Source: an uncultured Bacteroidales bacterium
GTDB taxonomy: Bacteria; Bacteroidota; Bacteroidia; Bacteroidales; Bacteroidaceae
Direction of reading: 5' to 3'
Assembly (NCBI GenBank): GCA_902774005.1
Contig: CACYGK010000030.1
Coordinates: 1-55,293, forward strand
DNA: 55,293 nt
Shown here: positions 10,203 to 18,800 of the stretch, in pieces
How positions within the stretch are numbered: position 1 is the stretch's first letter
Layout of the letters: each line of letters opens with the position of its first letter
Position numbers and translations under genes: made by a program
The notes under the pieces: generated by a model
Databases searched by the model: none
What the model was told of the DNA's origin: nothing
What the model saw: the letters and a program-made list of their open reading frames with translations, nothing else

Positions 10203-10233
10203 TGTTGTGCTTTGTTGCTTTGTTGCTTTGTTG
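10203..10233. repeat. 8-bp tandem repeat (ttgctttg)
   Basis: Three to four copies of ttgctttg. The same unit in reverse complement recurs at 12166-12209, on the far side of the HU gene cluster. Confidence 0.8.
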
Positions 10234-10279
10234 CATTTCGAAAAAATCGGAGGAACGCATTTCTGCAAACCTCCGAAAT

Positions 10280-10310
10280 AAATAGTAAATAGTAAATAGT
10301 CAAATAGTAA
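10280..10310. repeat. 7-bp tandem repeat (aatagta)
   Basis: Imperfect copies of aatagta lie directly downstream of the 31-aa peptide gene. The surrounding 10131-10310 gap holds no other gene that I can see. Confidence 0.7.
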
Positions 10311-10406
10311 CTATCCCAAGTGTGCGAGTATGTACTGAAGTACAAGTATTGCTGCGTTGATTATCACGGTCGCAATATTGACCGACCTTTTCTGCTCTTC
10401 ACTCAT
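10311..10406 (-). CDS. 31-aa smalltalk-type membrane peptide
   Basis: A short frame from ATG at 10406 to TAG at 10311. It encodes a charged N-terminus (MSEEQKRS) followed by one hydrophobic helix (VNIATVIINAAILVLQYILA). Its size, layout and position just downstream of an HU-like gene match the smalltalk protein family of Bacteroidales as I remember it, which is repeatedly found next to HU-family DNA-binding genes. Function unknown. It is separated from the HU gene by a tandem-repeat tract and is on the same strand. The reading frame is supported by protein character only; there is no obvious ribosome-binding site. Confidence 0.7.
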   Translation of the reverse strand: MSEEQKRSVNIATVIINAAILVLQYILAHLG

Positions 10407-10442
10407 AATTATCAATTGTCAATTGTCAATTGTCAATTATCA
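10407..10442. repeat. 7-bp tandem repeat (unit like caattgt)
   Basis: About five copies of caattgt/caattat fill the gap between the 31-aa peptide gene and the first HU-like gene. They touch the HU stop codon. Confidence 0.85.
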
Positions 10443-10850
10443 ATGAGGAAGTGCAAACTTGTTCTCAGTGATTACCTTAGCACACTCCTGCATGTCCTTC
10501 TTGGTTGATACCGAAGGAGTGAAGATGATGCGCTTGCGCTTGATGAGGTCAGCACCTACCTCGTCCTTCTCCTGTGGCTTAGCCTTCATGTCAAGTCCGA
10601 AGCGGAAGGTACCGAGGTCTCCGAACTCCAGTCCGTGTCCGTTGCAGAGCATCTGTTCCATCTCGTGGAGGATAGCGTCGAATGTCTGTTCGAGCACACC
10701 GCGGGTGATGCTTCCGTCAGCAGCTGCCTGTTCCAGCAGTTCTGAGCGTCCGATAGTTGAATACCTGATAGGTGTAGGTACGATGTAGCGCTTGATTGTA
10801 CTCGACTCTACCTTCTTTTTAGTCAGTTTAAAATTAATACGTCCTGCCAT
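10440..10850 (-). CDS. HU-like DNA-binding protein
   Basis: 136 aa. It opens with the basic, beta-strand-forming segment MAGRINFKLTKKK. It then contains ELLEQAAADGSITRGVLEQTF and GLEFGDLGTFRFGLD, which match the helix-turn-helix and the start of the DNA-binding beta arm of Bacteroidales HU/IHF-family proteins. These are longer than E. coli HU (90 aa) and usually annotated as HU-family proteins. A nucleoid or local DNA-architecture role is expected from the family. It lies between the 31-aa peptide gene and a second HU-like gene on the same strand. Confidence 0.88.
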   Translation of the reverse strand: MAGRINFKLTKKKVESSTIKRYIVPTPIRYSTIGRSELLEQAAADGSITRGVLEQTFDAILHEMEQMLCNGHGLEFGDLGTFRFGLDMKAKPQEKDEVGADLIKRKRIIFTPSVSTKKDMQECAKVITENKFALPH

Positions 10851-10868
10851 AAAAAATCTTTAGTTTAA

Positions 10869-10970
10869 GGACCCTCCTAACCTCCCTTAAAGGGCGGAAC
10901 TTGGGTCGTGGTTAGTAAATTAATTAGTTGTTAGTTTGTCATCCCCCTTTAAGGGGGAATGAGAGGGTCC
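10869..10970. repeat. palindromic intergenic element between two HU genes
   Basis: A left arm beginning GGACCCTC (10869-10894) and a right arm ending GAGGGTCC (10943-10970) form an imperfect inverted repeat. Each arm also holds its own palindrome around CCCTTAAAGGG and CCCCCTTTAAGGGGG. It could fold into a cruciform or act as a terminator for the upstream HU gene. Similar G/C-block palindromes occur in other Bacteroidetes genomes as dispersed elements, from memory. Confidence 0.75.
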
Positions 10971-11425
10971 TATTCAACTACCGTTACGCGACAGTTGATT
11001 TCGTCCAGCGCACGCTTCAGAGTGCCGATAGGCTTGGTGAGGATATGCTCTGTTACCAGATACTCACGCACACCGCCCTCATTGAAGATTGCCTGCGCAG
11101 CTGCTTCGTCTGCTGCCGGAGTGTTGTCCGTGAACTCACCCTTACAGATGGTTGAATAGCGCAGGTACATGAGGTCTCCCAGACGGATGGTGTGACCATT
11201 GAGCAGAAGCTGACGAATCTGCTTTGCGATTGCTATAACACCGGCGCGGATGGTTGACTTTGGAATACCGAGCGATTCGCTGATGTTCTGGCACAGCTGC
11301 TCGAACGAGAGATTAGAATACTTTACAGGTACACCCACCCAGCGCTTCTGCATCACGCCAGTATCAGGGTCCTTTGTGTAACCGATGTCGCGCAGGGCTG
11401 CGCGAACCAAAATTGTTTTTGCCAT
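10970..11425 (-). CDS. second HU-like DNA-binding protein
   Basis: 151 aa. It begins MAKTILVRAALRDIGYTKD and carries LSFEQLCQNISESLGIPKST followed by LLLNGHTIRLGDLMYLRYS. This is the layout of a Bacteroidales HU-family domain: an N-terminal strand, helices, then the GxxIxLGdLG-like turn before the DNA-binding arm. It differs clearly in sequence from the neighbouring 136-aa paralogue. A -7 box at 11502-11509 and a 21-bp hairpin in the leader (11475-11495) precede it. Confidence 0.85.
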   Translation of the reverse strand: MAKTILVRAALRDIGYTKDPDTGVMQKRWVGVPVKYSNLSFEQLCQNISESLGIPKSTIRAGVIAIAKQIRQLLLNGHTIRLGDLMYLRYSTICKGEFTDNTPAADEAAAQAIFNEGGVREYLVTEHILTKPIGTLKRALDEINCRVTVVE

Positions 11426-11474
11426 AGTTTTTTACTTTGTGTTGTGTTGTGGTTAATAATGTTAATGATCTCTC

Positions 11475-11495
11475 AAAGACTTCCGGAATGTCTTT
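11475..11495 (-). promoter_or_regulatory. leader hairpin upstream of the second HU-like gene
   Basis: AAAGAC and GTCTTT flank the palindrome TTCCGGAA in the presumed 5' leader, downstream of the -7 box. It could influence translation or be an operator for autoregulation; which one is not visible. Confidence 0.45.
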
Positions 11496-11501
11496 CTGAT
11501 G

Positions 11502-11509
11502 CAAATTTA
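11502..11509 (-). promoter_or_regulatory. -7 box (TAAATTTG) for the second HU-like gene
   Basis: Minus-strand TAAATTTG lies about 77 bp before the ATG and matches the Bacteroidetes consensus. Confidence 0.5.
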
Positions 11510-11925
11510 CGACATGTTATATGAGCATACAAATCAGGCCTTAAATTAACATTTATTAACATGGGTAAATTTTCAAGGTTCTTTTCACTGTCAGAAGTTA
11601 GCAACAATGCAACAATGCACAAACGTAATTTGCTGATTTCGCGCGATTTATAGATTAGAAAACTCATTATTAAACTAGTTTTATGTTTAACCTTCTTATA
11701 TATATATATTATTACTATAAAAGGAAGCAGGCTCATGCTTCGGAAGACGCGCCACCACGCTCCGAAAGGAGCAGGCTCATGCTCTGACCATTGCGCTATA
11801 AAAGCAAAAACTGTGCTTTGTTGCTTTGTTGCCAATCTGCTTTTTCTGAATGTTAACGAGTGTGAATTTGTGTAAATATCATATAAAGGTTATGGGTTAT
11901 GGCTTATAGGTTAAAGAAATATCCG
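11510..11925. other. gene-free stretch with short hairpins and repeats
   Basis: No convincing gene. Two near-identical 13-bp copies of gcaggctcatgct (about 11728 and 11770) each sit in a hairpin, with a GCTCC-gaaa-GGAGC stem-loop between them at about 11759-11772. An octamer-like repeat (gcaacaat) lies near 11600. The minus strand around 11740-11790 resembles a tRNA D-arm, but no complete cloverleaf forms. Confidence 0.5.
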
Positions 11926-11933
11926 TATCTTCG
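11926..11933 (+). promoter_or_regulatory. -7 box (TATCTTCG) ahead of a possible small gene
   Basis: TATCTTCG on the plus strand lies 35 bp before the ATG at 11968. It suggests that a transcript starts in the otherwise empty gap. Confidence 0.5.
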
Positions 11934-11967
11934 CGGATAATCGACAGCTACGTAAAAGACATACAAA

Positions 11968-12096
11968 ATGGGACAGAAGATTTTTCTAGATTCAATCTAT
12001 CAGAGCATGCGGGACTCTGCAAGGGAGGCTCGAAAATGTCAACGAAATCAGGAATACCGTCAACGATGTCAGGAAGGCTGTCAACGTATTCAGTAA
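11968..12096 (+). CDS. possible 42-aa small protein or remnant over a 21-bp repeat
   Basis: An ATG downstream of a promoter-like box opens a 42-codon frame rich in Arg, Gln and Cys. The DNA from about 12038 to 12100 is three imperfect 21-bp repeats beginning gtcaacga. Another frame without a start reads this as heptads (VNEIRNT, VNDVRKA), which look like a coiled coil, so the visible frame may be a decayed copy. No family recognised; low confidence that it is translated as drawn. Confidence 0.25.
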   Translation: MGQKIFLDSIYQSMRDSAREARKCQRNQEYRQRCQEGCQRIQ

Positions 12097-12165
12097 AACG
12101 ACTGTAAACCACATCAGGAAATAAACGAAAAACTGTCAACCGAAATTAGGAAAAGACATCGAAAA

Positions 12166-12209
12166 GCAACAAAGCAACAAAGCAACAATGCAACAATGCA
12201 ACAAAGCAA
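12166..12209. repeat. 8-bp tandem repeat (gcaacaaa)
   Basis: Five to six copies of gcaacaaa/gcaacaat, the reverse complement of the array at 10203-10233. No gene is seen from 12100 to 12320. Confidence 0.8.
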
Positions 12210-12320
12210 CGATTAAGTTTTGAAGCAGAAGGCTGAGGTCTGATGTATGATGGCTGATGGAAGAGTTTAACGAAAACGATAACGAAAACGAAAACTTTTG
12301 GTAAGAGTAAGATTTTGTTG

Positions 12321-12328
12321 TATATTTG
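12321..12328 (+). promoter_or_regulatory. -7 box (TATATTTG) immediately ahead of the Y-family polymerase
   Basis: TATATTTG ends only four bases before the best start codon, a GTG at 12333. The expected transcript start nearly coincides with the start codon, which points to a leaderless mRNA. Confidence 0.55.
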
Positions 12329-12332
12329 CAAT

Positions 12333-13847
12333 GTGAAAGAGGAAACGAGAACATATGTTGCTATCGATTTGAAGTCGTTTTATGCTTCGGTAGAGTGTGT
12401 GGATAGGGGACTGAATCCTCTTACCACCAACCTAGTGGTGGCTGATAAGAGTCGTACTGAAAAGACTATCTGTCTGGCTGTGTCACCATCACTGAAGAAG
12501 TATGGCATAGGTGGTAGGGCACGTCTGTTTGAGGTGGTGCAGCGGGTGAAGGAGGTGAATATCCAGCGCCGATATGATGTACCGAACGGGGAACTGCAGG
12601 GCAGTTCAGTGTCGGATATAGAATTGGAGGCTGACAAGCGGTTGCGTGTGGATTATATCGTAGCCACGCCACGGATGGCGCAGTATATGAAAGTGAGCCG
12701 GCAGATTAACCGGATTTATAGGAAGTATATAGCTCCGGAGGATATTCATGTGTATAGTGTGGATGAGGTGATTATGGATGTGACGGTATATCTGAAGTTG
12801 TACAAGATGACGGCTCACGAACTGGCGATGAAGATGATACGTGATGTGCTGAGTGAGACGGGTATCACAGCTACGGCTGGCATCGGAACGAATATGTACC
12901 TGTGTAAGGTGGCGATGGATATCATGGCGAAGAAGATGCCGGCAGATAAGGATGGGGTGCGCATAGCGGAGCTGGACGAGATGTCGTACAGACGGCAGTT
13001 GTGGGACCATCGTCCGCTGACTGCTTTCTGGCGGGTAGGGAAGGGTATTGCCGGCAGACTGGCTGCCTACGGTATCGATACGATGGGTAAGATAGCACGC
13101 TGTTCGGTAGAGAACGAGGAATTGCTGTACCGGTTGTTCGGTGTGAATGCCGAACTGCTCATCGACCATGCATGGGGTTGGGAACCCTGTACGATGGAGG
13201 CGGTGAAGGCATACAGACCGGAGACGAACTCGCTGAGCAGGGGACAAGTGCTGTCGGTGGCCTATGACTGCGAGAAGGCTCGTGTGGTGGTGAAGGAGAT
13301 GGCTGAGAATATTGCTCTGCTGCTGGTGTTGAAGAGACTTGTGACGAATCAGATTATTCTGACGGTCAGCTATGATGCGGAGAATCTTACGAACGATGAA
13401 ATCAGGGCGAAGTATCACGGCGATGTGGTGCAGAACTATTATGGCAAGATGGTGCCGAAGCATTCGCACGGTACTGCCAATATGGCTCGTCACACGTCGT
13501 CGGCACAAGAGATAGTTGAGGCTGTGATGCGTCTGTATGACGAAAATGTGAATCCTGACCTGCTGGTGCGCCGACTGAATCTGACGGTGAATAATGTGAT
13601 TGGCGAGATGCAGATGGAAATGGAAGAAGCAAAACCTCAGCAACTGGATCTGTTCGTGGATTACGAACAGCAGCAGAGGGACGAGGAACTGCAGAAATCT
13701 CAGCAGGAGAAGGAACGGCGCATGCAGGAGGCACAGATTGAGATTAAGAAACGTTTCGGAAAGAATGCCATACTGAAGGGGCTGAATTTCCGCGAAGGGG
13801 CTACGGCACGGGAACGGAACCAACAGATTGGAGGACATAAGGGCTGA
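12333..13847 (+). CDS. Y-family DNA polymerase (UmuC/DinB-like)
   Basis: 504 aa from a GTG at 12333. The frame is open upstream to a TTG at 12315, but that start would precede the probable transcript start. Motifs of translesion polymerases: IDLKSFYASVE at the N-terminus, with the first metal Asp and the steric-gate region, and VYSVDEVIMDV with the catalytic Asp-Glu. GIGTNMYLCKVAMD belongs to the palm, and a helix-hairpin-helix-like region and little-finger domain follow. A QLDLF sequence near residue 440 is a textbook sliding-clamp-binding motif. The charged C-terminal tail is helical. The role is error-prone synthesis past DNA damage. A YolD-like gene follows 125 bp downstream, the pairing known from Firmicutes SOS cassettes. 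Confidence 0.93.
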   Translation: MKEETRTYVAIDLKSFYASVECVDRGLNPLTTNLVVADKSRTEKTICLAVSPSLKKYGIGGRARLFEVVQRVKEVNIQRRYDVPNGELQGSSVSDIELEADKRLRVDYIVATPRMAQYMKVSRQINRIYRKYIAPEDIHVYSVDEVIMDVTVYLKLYKMTAHELAMKMIRDVLSETGITATAGIGTNMYLCKVAMDIMAKKMPADKDGVRIAELDEMSYRRQLWDHRPLTAFWRVGKGIAGRLAAYGIDTMGKIARCSVENEELLYRLFGVNAELLIDHAWGWEPCTMEAVKAYRPETNSLSRGQVLSVAYDCEKARVVVKEMAENIALLLVLKRLVTNQIILTVSYDAENLTNDEIRAKYHGDVVQNYYGKMVPKHSHGTANMARHTSSAQEIVEAVMRLYDENVNPDLLVRRLNLTVNNVIGEMQMEMEEAKPQQLDLFVDYEQQQRDEELQKSQQEKERRMQEAQIEIKKRFGKNAILKGLNFREGATARERNQQIGGHKG

Positions 13848-13863
13848 AAGCTGGCTTTCAGCC
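13842..13863. terminator. hairpin at the end of the polymerase gene
   Basis: A perfect 10-bp inverted repeat (GGCTGAAAGC / GCTTTCAGCC) with a 2-nt spacer starts inside the stop codon of the polymerase. There is no U-tract, so it may be a stability element rather than a true intrinsic terminator. Confidence 0.55.
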
Positions 13864-13911
13864 AAGTTAAAAGTTAAAAGTTAAAAGTTAAAAGTTAAAA
13901 GTTAAAAGTTG
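13864..13911. repeat. 7-bp tandem repeat array (aagttaa)
   Basis: Six to seven consecutive copies of aagttaa/agttaaa directly after the polymerase hairpin. Confidence 0.9.
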
Positions 13912-13923
13912 AAGAGTTCAAGT

Positions 13924-13967
13924 CTATTAAACTACTAAACTATTAAACTACTAAACTATTAAACTAA
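13924..13967. repeat. tandem repeat array (taaactat/taaactac)
   Basis: Alternating units of 7-8 bp (taaacta plus c/t variants) run up to six bases before the YolD-like start codon. Confidence 0.8.
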
Positions 13968-13972
13968 AGAGA

Positions 13973-14128
13973 ATGGAAACGGATTATTCTGATATAATAG
14001 AGATGGAGCACCATGTGTCGAAGAGGCATGGGCAGATGTCGATGTATGACAGGGCGGCACAGTTCGCTCCGTTCGCTGCTCTTGTGGAAGATAATCTGAA
14101 GAAGGATGAAACCTTTTTTCAACGATAA
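13973..14128 (+). CDS. short YolD-like protein
   Basis: A 51-aa frame. Residues 5-37 (DYSDIIEMEHHVSKRH followed by MSMYDRAAQFAPFAAL) match the N-terminal signature of YolD-like proteins, which are encoded beside Y-family polymerases in Firmicutes SOS/UvrX-type cassettes. The usual family length is about 110 residues. Here the homology stops after FAAL and the protein ends with a short charged tail, so it is either a natural short form or a truncation. No frameshift that would restore the rest is visible downstream. Its position after the polymerase supports a joint role in DNA-damage tolerance. Confidence 0.75.
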   Translation: METDYSDIIEMEHHVSKRHGQMSMYDRAAQFAPFAALVEDNLKKDETFFQR

Positions 14129-14227
14129 CTAATTTTTTTTTGTCAAAAAAATCTTGTGTAAACGTACATAACCGTGGCGTGGTGATGGCTGATAATAAGG
14201 GCAGCAAGACGAGGGCGCCAAGATGAT

Positions 14228-14262
14228 AAAAAAACAGGGGCGTGTGGCGCTCCTGTTTTTTT
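14228..14262. terminator. bidirectional intrinsic terminator
   Basis: An A-tract, a stem CAGGGGCG/GCGCTCCTG and a T-tract form a near-symmetric hairpin. It lies between the convergent YolD-like and Hsp20 genes and can stop transcripts from both sides. Confidence 0.85.
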
Positions 14263-14278
14263 GTTATGATGCTATTGT

Positions 14279-14707
14279 TTATGCGATAGCAATGTTTTTG
14301 GATATTTTCTTCACTTCTTTCTTTGTTTTCGGCAGGATGACGGTAAGGATGCCGTTCTCTACTTTGGCTGAGATGTCTTCTTTCTCTACGTCGTCGGGCA
14401 GTGTGTAGCTCTGTTCGTAGTTTGAGTATGAGAATTCGCGACGCAGATAATGGTTCTTGTGGTCGTTCTCCTTATGCTCTGCCTTGTTTTCGATTGCTAT
14501 GGCGAGGTTGCCGTCGTCGTTGATGCTTACCCTGCAAAACTCCTTCTTGATACCTGGAGCTGCAACTTCCATAGTGTAAGCTTTGTCATCTTCCTTTACA
14601 TTGACTGCAGGTGCTGTTGCATTGGCACGAGGCATAAAATCAGTGTTAAGAAAATCATCGAATACTGTTGGAAACCAACTGCCTGTTCTCATTAAATTTG
14701 TCAACAT
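14279..14707 (-). CDS. Hsp20/alpha-crystallin small heat-shock protein
   Basis: 142 aa. The central alpha-crystallin domain includes TMEVAAPGIKKEF near its start, a series of beta strands, and VENGILTVILPK. The A-x-x-x-NGIL-like motif and the following LPK are hallmarks of the family. It is an ATP-independent chaperone that holds unfolding proteins. Unusually for this window, a strong Shine-Dalgarno (AGGAGG) lies about 8 bases before the ATG, so translation is probably efficient. A bidirectional terminator lies 17 bp beyond the stop. Confidence 0.94.
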   Translation of the reverse strand: MLTNLMRTGSWFPTVFDDFLNTDFMPRANATAPAVNVKEDDKAYTMEVAAPGIKKEFCRVSINDDGNLAIAIENKAEHKENDHKNHYLRREFSYSNYEQSYTLPDDVEKEDISAKVENGILTVILPKTKKEVKKISKNIAIA

Positions 14708-14709
14708 AA

Positions 14710-14894
14710 TTTTTACCTCCTAATTATATGTTTTTATGGGTTAAACAATAATCAATCTGTTCTGAACGCTTCGCCTCGGGTTTCGCGTTCGCCCTGATAT
14801 GATGCAAGGATTGTGCCATGGTGACAAAATCGGACAAAAATGGACATTTTGACATAAAAATGGACAAAATGACAAATATCTTATTTTTTTTTCG
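14710..14894. other. divergent intergenic region with imperfect direct repeats
   Basis: Between the divergent Hsp20 and hydrolase genes. From 14820 to 14875 the sequence repeats gacaaaa/atggaca motifs several times. This could be regulatory or simply low-complexity; no gene is seen. Confidence 0.4.
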
Positions 14895-14902
14895 TAACTT
14901 CG
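14895..14902 (+). promoter_or_regulatory. -7 box (TAACTTCG) for the alpha/beta hydrolase
   Basis: TAACTTCG lies 30 bp before the ATG at 14933. Confidence 0.6.
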
Positions 14903-14932
14903 CGTCGAAAAATAATCCTATAATATATAATA

Positions 14933-15739
14933 ATGAGTATGAAAAGAAAGGTTTTTATGCTACTGATGCTCATAATTTGTATCAGCACAAGTGCGCAAAC
15001 GGAAGAAGATTTGTGGATAAAGAATGGGAATCGTAATATATTCGGGGTGTTAAGCCGTCCGGCTGCCGACGGCAGGGAAAAGTATCCCGTGGCTATCATC
15101 TCGCACGGATTCAACGGCTCGCATTGGTTCGGGAAGGATTATTTCCCATTGATGCAAGAACTGGGGTATATGTGCTATACATTCGATTTTCCATGTGGTT
15201 CGGTAAGAAACAGAAGCGACAATAACACTATGAATATGTCGGCTCTGGACGAAGTGGATGATTTGCTTGCTGTTGTGAGGTATTTCCAGAGTCGATCAGA
15301 TGTGGATCTGAAACATATCGTGCTCATAGGTGAGAGTCAGGGCGGACTGGTGTCGGCGCTGGCTGCTGCAAGGATTCCGAAGGAGATAGGCAATCTAATT
15401 TTAATCTATCCGGCGCTGTGTATTCCAGATAATTGGAACCAGAGGTATCCTACTGTGGATGCCATTCCTGACACTACTCGTCTGTGGAATGTGCCCATGG
15501 GACGCAGATACTTCGAAGAGATACGCGGACTTGACCCGTATAAGGAGATTGTGAAATACAAGAAACCTGTGCTCATCATTCACGGAGATATGGATAAGGT
15601 AGTGCCTCTCAGCTACTCGCAGCGTGCACAAAAAGTGTATAAGAAGGCACGAATGGAAGTGATTGAAGGGGCAGGACACGGATTTAAACCGACAGAGAGA
15701 GCTAAGGCGTTTGAGTTTATCCGTGCGGCATTACAATAG
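14933..15739 (+). CDS. secreted alpha/beta hydrolase
   Basis: 268 aa with a signal peptide ending about STSAQ, so exported. The fold shows an oxyanion-hole segment ISHGFNGSH, a nucleophile elbow GESQGG (Ser), an acid in HGDMDKVVP (Asp), and a final His in GAGHGF. That is a complete Ser-Asp-His triad in the usual order. It resembles dienelactone-hydrolase/prolyl-peptidase-like esterases common in Bacteroidales. The substrate cannot be read from sequence. An alternative ATG two codons in is possible. It is probably monocistronic, as carB has its own promoter. Confidence 0.88.
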   Translation: MSMKRKVFMLLMLIICISTSAQTEEDLWIKNGNRNIFGVLSRPAADGREKYPVAIISHGFNGSHWFGKDYFPLMQELGYMCYTFDFPCGSVRNRSDNNTMNMSALDEVDDLLAVVRYFQSRSDVDLKHIVLIGESQGGLVSALAAARIPKEIGNLILIYPALCIPDNWNQRYPTVDAIPDTTRLWNVPMGRRYFEEIRGLDPYKEIVKYKKPVLIIHGDMDKVVPLSYSQRAQKVYKKARMEVIEGAGHGFKPTERAKAFEFIRAALQ

Positions 15740-15831
15740 CTCATACCCCTATGTATCGCAGATAAGAAAAAACATCAAATTTTTTTGATAAAAAAATGGC
15801 AAGTAAGGGTACGTATTTTTGAAAAATGTCG

Positions 15832-15839
15832 TACCTTCG
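15832..15839 (+). promoter_or_regulatory. -7 box (TACCTTCG) for carB
   Basis: TACCTTCG followed by CACCC lies 32 bp before the carB ATG. Confidence 0.65.
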
Positions 15840-15871
15840 CACCCGATTTGAAAAGTTTAATATAAAGTCGT

Positions 15872-18800
15872 ATGAAAAAACAGCTGAAAAAAGTGCTTGT
15901 ACTGGGCTCAGGCGCACTGAAGATTGGGCAAGCTGGCGAGTTCGACTACTCCGGTAGTCAGGCGCTGAAGGCGCTCCGCGAAGAGGGTATCAAATCGGTA
16001 CTTGTTAATCCAAATGTTGCAACTATTCAGACTAGTGAAGGTATTGCGGACAAGGTTTATTTCCTTCCGGTCAATACCTTTTTTGTTACTGAAATAATAA
16101 AGAAGGAACGTCCTGACGGCATACTCCTGGCATTTGGTGGACAGACTGCCCTGAACTGTGGTACGGAACTCTTCCAGAAGGGAATACTGAAGGAATATGG
16201 TGTTGAAGTGCTGGGTACAAGTGTTGAGGCTATCATGAATACTGAGGACCGCGACCTCTTCGTGAAGGAACTGAACAAGATCAGTCTGAAGGTACCGGTA
16301 AGTCAGGCTTGTGAGAATATGGAGGATGCCATAGCTACTGCACGCCGCATCGGTTATCCTATCATGATCCGTTCTGCATATGCTCTCGGTGGTCTGGGTT
16401 CGGGTGTATGTCCCGATGAGAAGACATTCAAGGAGATTGCTGAGTCTGCATTCACATTTGCTCCACAGGTACTGGTAGAGGAGAGTCTGAAGGGATGGAA
16501 GGAGATTGAGTTTGAATGTATCCGTGACGCTAACGACCACTGTTTCACTGTGGCTTCAATGGAGAACTTCGACCCACTGGGTATCCACACCGGTGAGAGT
16601 ATCGTGGTTGCTCCTACCTGTTCGCTGAAGGACGATCAGGTGAAGATGTTGCAGGATATCACTATTAAGTGTGTCCGTCACCTGAATATAGTAGGTGAGT
16701 GTAACATCCAGTTTGCATTCAACGCTGAGACTAACGACTACCGTATCATCGAGATAAATGCACGTCTGAGTCGTTCGTCAGCACTGGCTTCGAAGGCTAC
16801 AGGTTATCCACTTGCTTTCGTTGCTGCCAAGATTGCTCTCGGCTATACTCTCGACCAGATTGGTGAGATGGGTACGACCAACTCGGCATACGTAGCTCCA
16901 CAGCTCGATTACCTGATTTGTAAGATTCCACGTTGGGACCTCACTAAGTTCACAGGTGTGAGCCGTAAGATCGGTTCGAGCATGAAGTCGGTAGGTGAAA
17001 TCATGTCAATCGGACGTAGTTTCGAGGAACTCATCCAGAAGGGTCTGCGTATGATCGGACAGGGTATGCACGGATTCGTAGGTAACGACCATACACGTTT
17101 CGAGAACCTTGACGAGGAATTGGCTAACCCGACCGACCTCCGTATCTTCGCTATTGCTCAGGCTCTGGAAGAGGGATATACGGTTGAGCGTATCTTTGAA
17201 CTGACGAAGATTGACCCTTGGTTCATCGAACGACTGAAGAATATCGTTGACTTCAAACATAAGCTTGAGACATATAATAATGTAGAGGATATTCCTGCTG
17301 ACGTTCTGAAGCAGGCTAAGGTGCTCGGTTTCTCCGACTTCCAGATTGCACGTTTCGTTTTGAAGACCAAAGCCGGCAATATGGAGAAGGAGAATCTGGC
17401 TGTACGTACATACCGCAAGAAGCTCGGAATACTGCCTGCAGTGAAGCGTATTCCTACTGTTGCAAGTGAGCACCCAGACCTCACTAACTACCTCTACATG
17501 ACATATGCAGTAGAAGGATATGATGTAAACTATTACAATAATGAAAAGTCGGTAATCGTCTTAGGTTCAGGTGCTTATCGTATCGGTTCATCTGTTGAGT
17601 TTGACTGGTGCTCAGTTAATGCTATCAATACGGCAAGAAAACTCGGATACAAGAGTATCATGATAAATTACAACCCTGAGACTGTTTCGACTGACTATGA
17701 TATGTGTGACCGTCTGTACTTCGATGAACTCTCGTTCGAACGTGTACTTGACGTCATTGACCTTGAGAATCCACGTGGTGTGATTGTATCGGTAGGTGGT
17801 CAGATTCCTAACAACCTCGCCATGAAGCTCTACCGTCAGAGTGTGCCTATCCTGGGTACTTCGCCGGTAAGCATCGACAGGGCTGAAAACCGTAATAAGT
17901 TCTCTGCTATGCTCGACCAGCTGGGTATCGACCAGCCGCAGTGGAGTGCTCTGACAAGCATGGAGGATGTAAAGGCATTCATCCAGCGTGTCGGCTTCCC
18001 TGTATTGGTTCGTCCGTCGTATGTGCTCTCAGGTGCTGCGATGAACGTATGCTACGACTATGAAGAGTTGGAGCGCTTCCTCCAGATGGCAAGTGAGGTG
18101 AGCAAGGAGTACCCGGTAGTTATCTCGCAGTTCATGCAGGAGACTAACGAGGTGGAATTCGACGCTGTGGCTCAGAACGGTGAAGTGGTTGAGTATGCAA
18201 TCAGCGAACACGTAGAGTTTGCCGGTGTTCACTCAGGTGACGCTACTATGGTGTTCCCTGCTCAGCAGATAAGCTTTGCTACAGTACGTCAGATCAAGAA
18301 GATAAGTCGTGCGATTGCCAAGGAACTGAATATATCGGGTCCGTTCAATATCCAGTACCTGGCTAAGGGTAGGGATGTGAAGGTAATCGAATGTAACCTG
18401 CGTGCTTCACGTTCGTTCCCATTCGTAAGTAAAGTGCTGAAGCGCAACTTCATCGAGACTGCAACACGTATCATGCTCGATGCTCCGTATTCAAAGCCTG
18501 ACAAGAGTGAGTTCGACATCGACCGTATGGGCGTGAAGGCAAGTCAGTTCTCATTTGCCCGTCTGCAAAATGCCGACCCTGTACTTGGAGTGGATATGAG
18601 TTCGACAGGTGAAGTAGGCTGTATGGGTGACTCATACGAGGAGGCTCTGCTCAATTCTATGATTGCAACCGGATACAAGATTCCGTCGAAGGATAAGGCT
18701 ATCATGATTTCTTCGGGTGAAACCAAGGAGAAGGTGGCTATGCTCGACGCTGCACGTGCACTGGTCAAGAACGGTTATACTATCTATGCATCGGAAGGTA

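Noticed and set aside
11740-11800. tRNA-like segment on the minus strand
   Set aside because: A D-arm-like stretch is present, but I could not form acceptor, anticodon and T arms, so it is at most a decayed fragment.
11473-11835. A 120-codon minus-strand frame in the HU-polymerase gap
   Set aside because: Low-complexity text over hairpin repeats, with no promoter or recognisable protein.
12606-13865. A 419-codon minus-strand frame opposite the Y-family polymerase
   Set aside because: His/Leu/Arg-rich without domains; the polymerase on the plus strand has all of its motifs.
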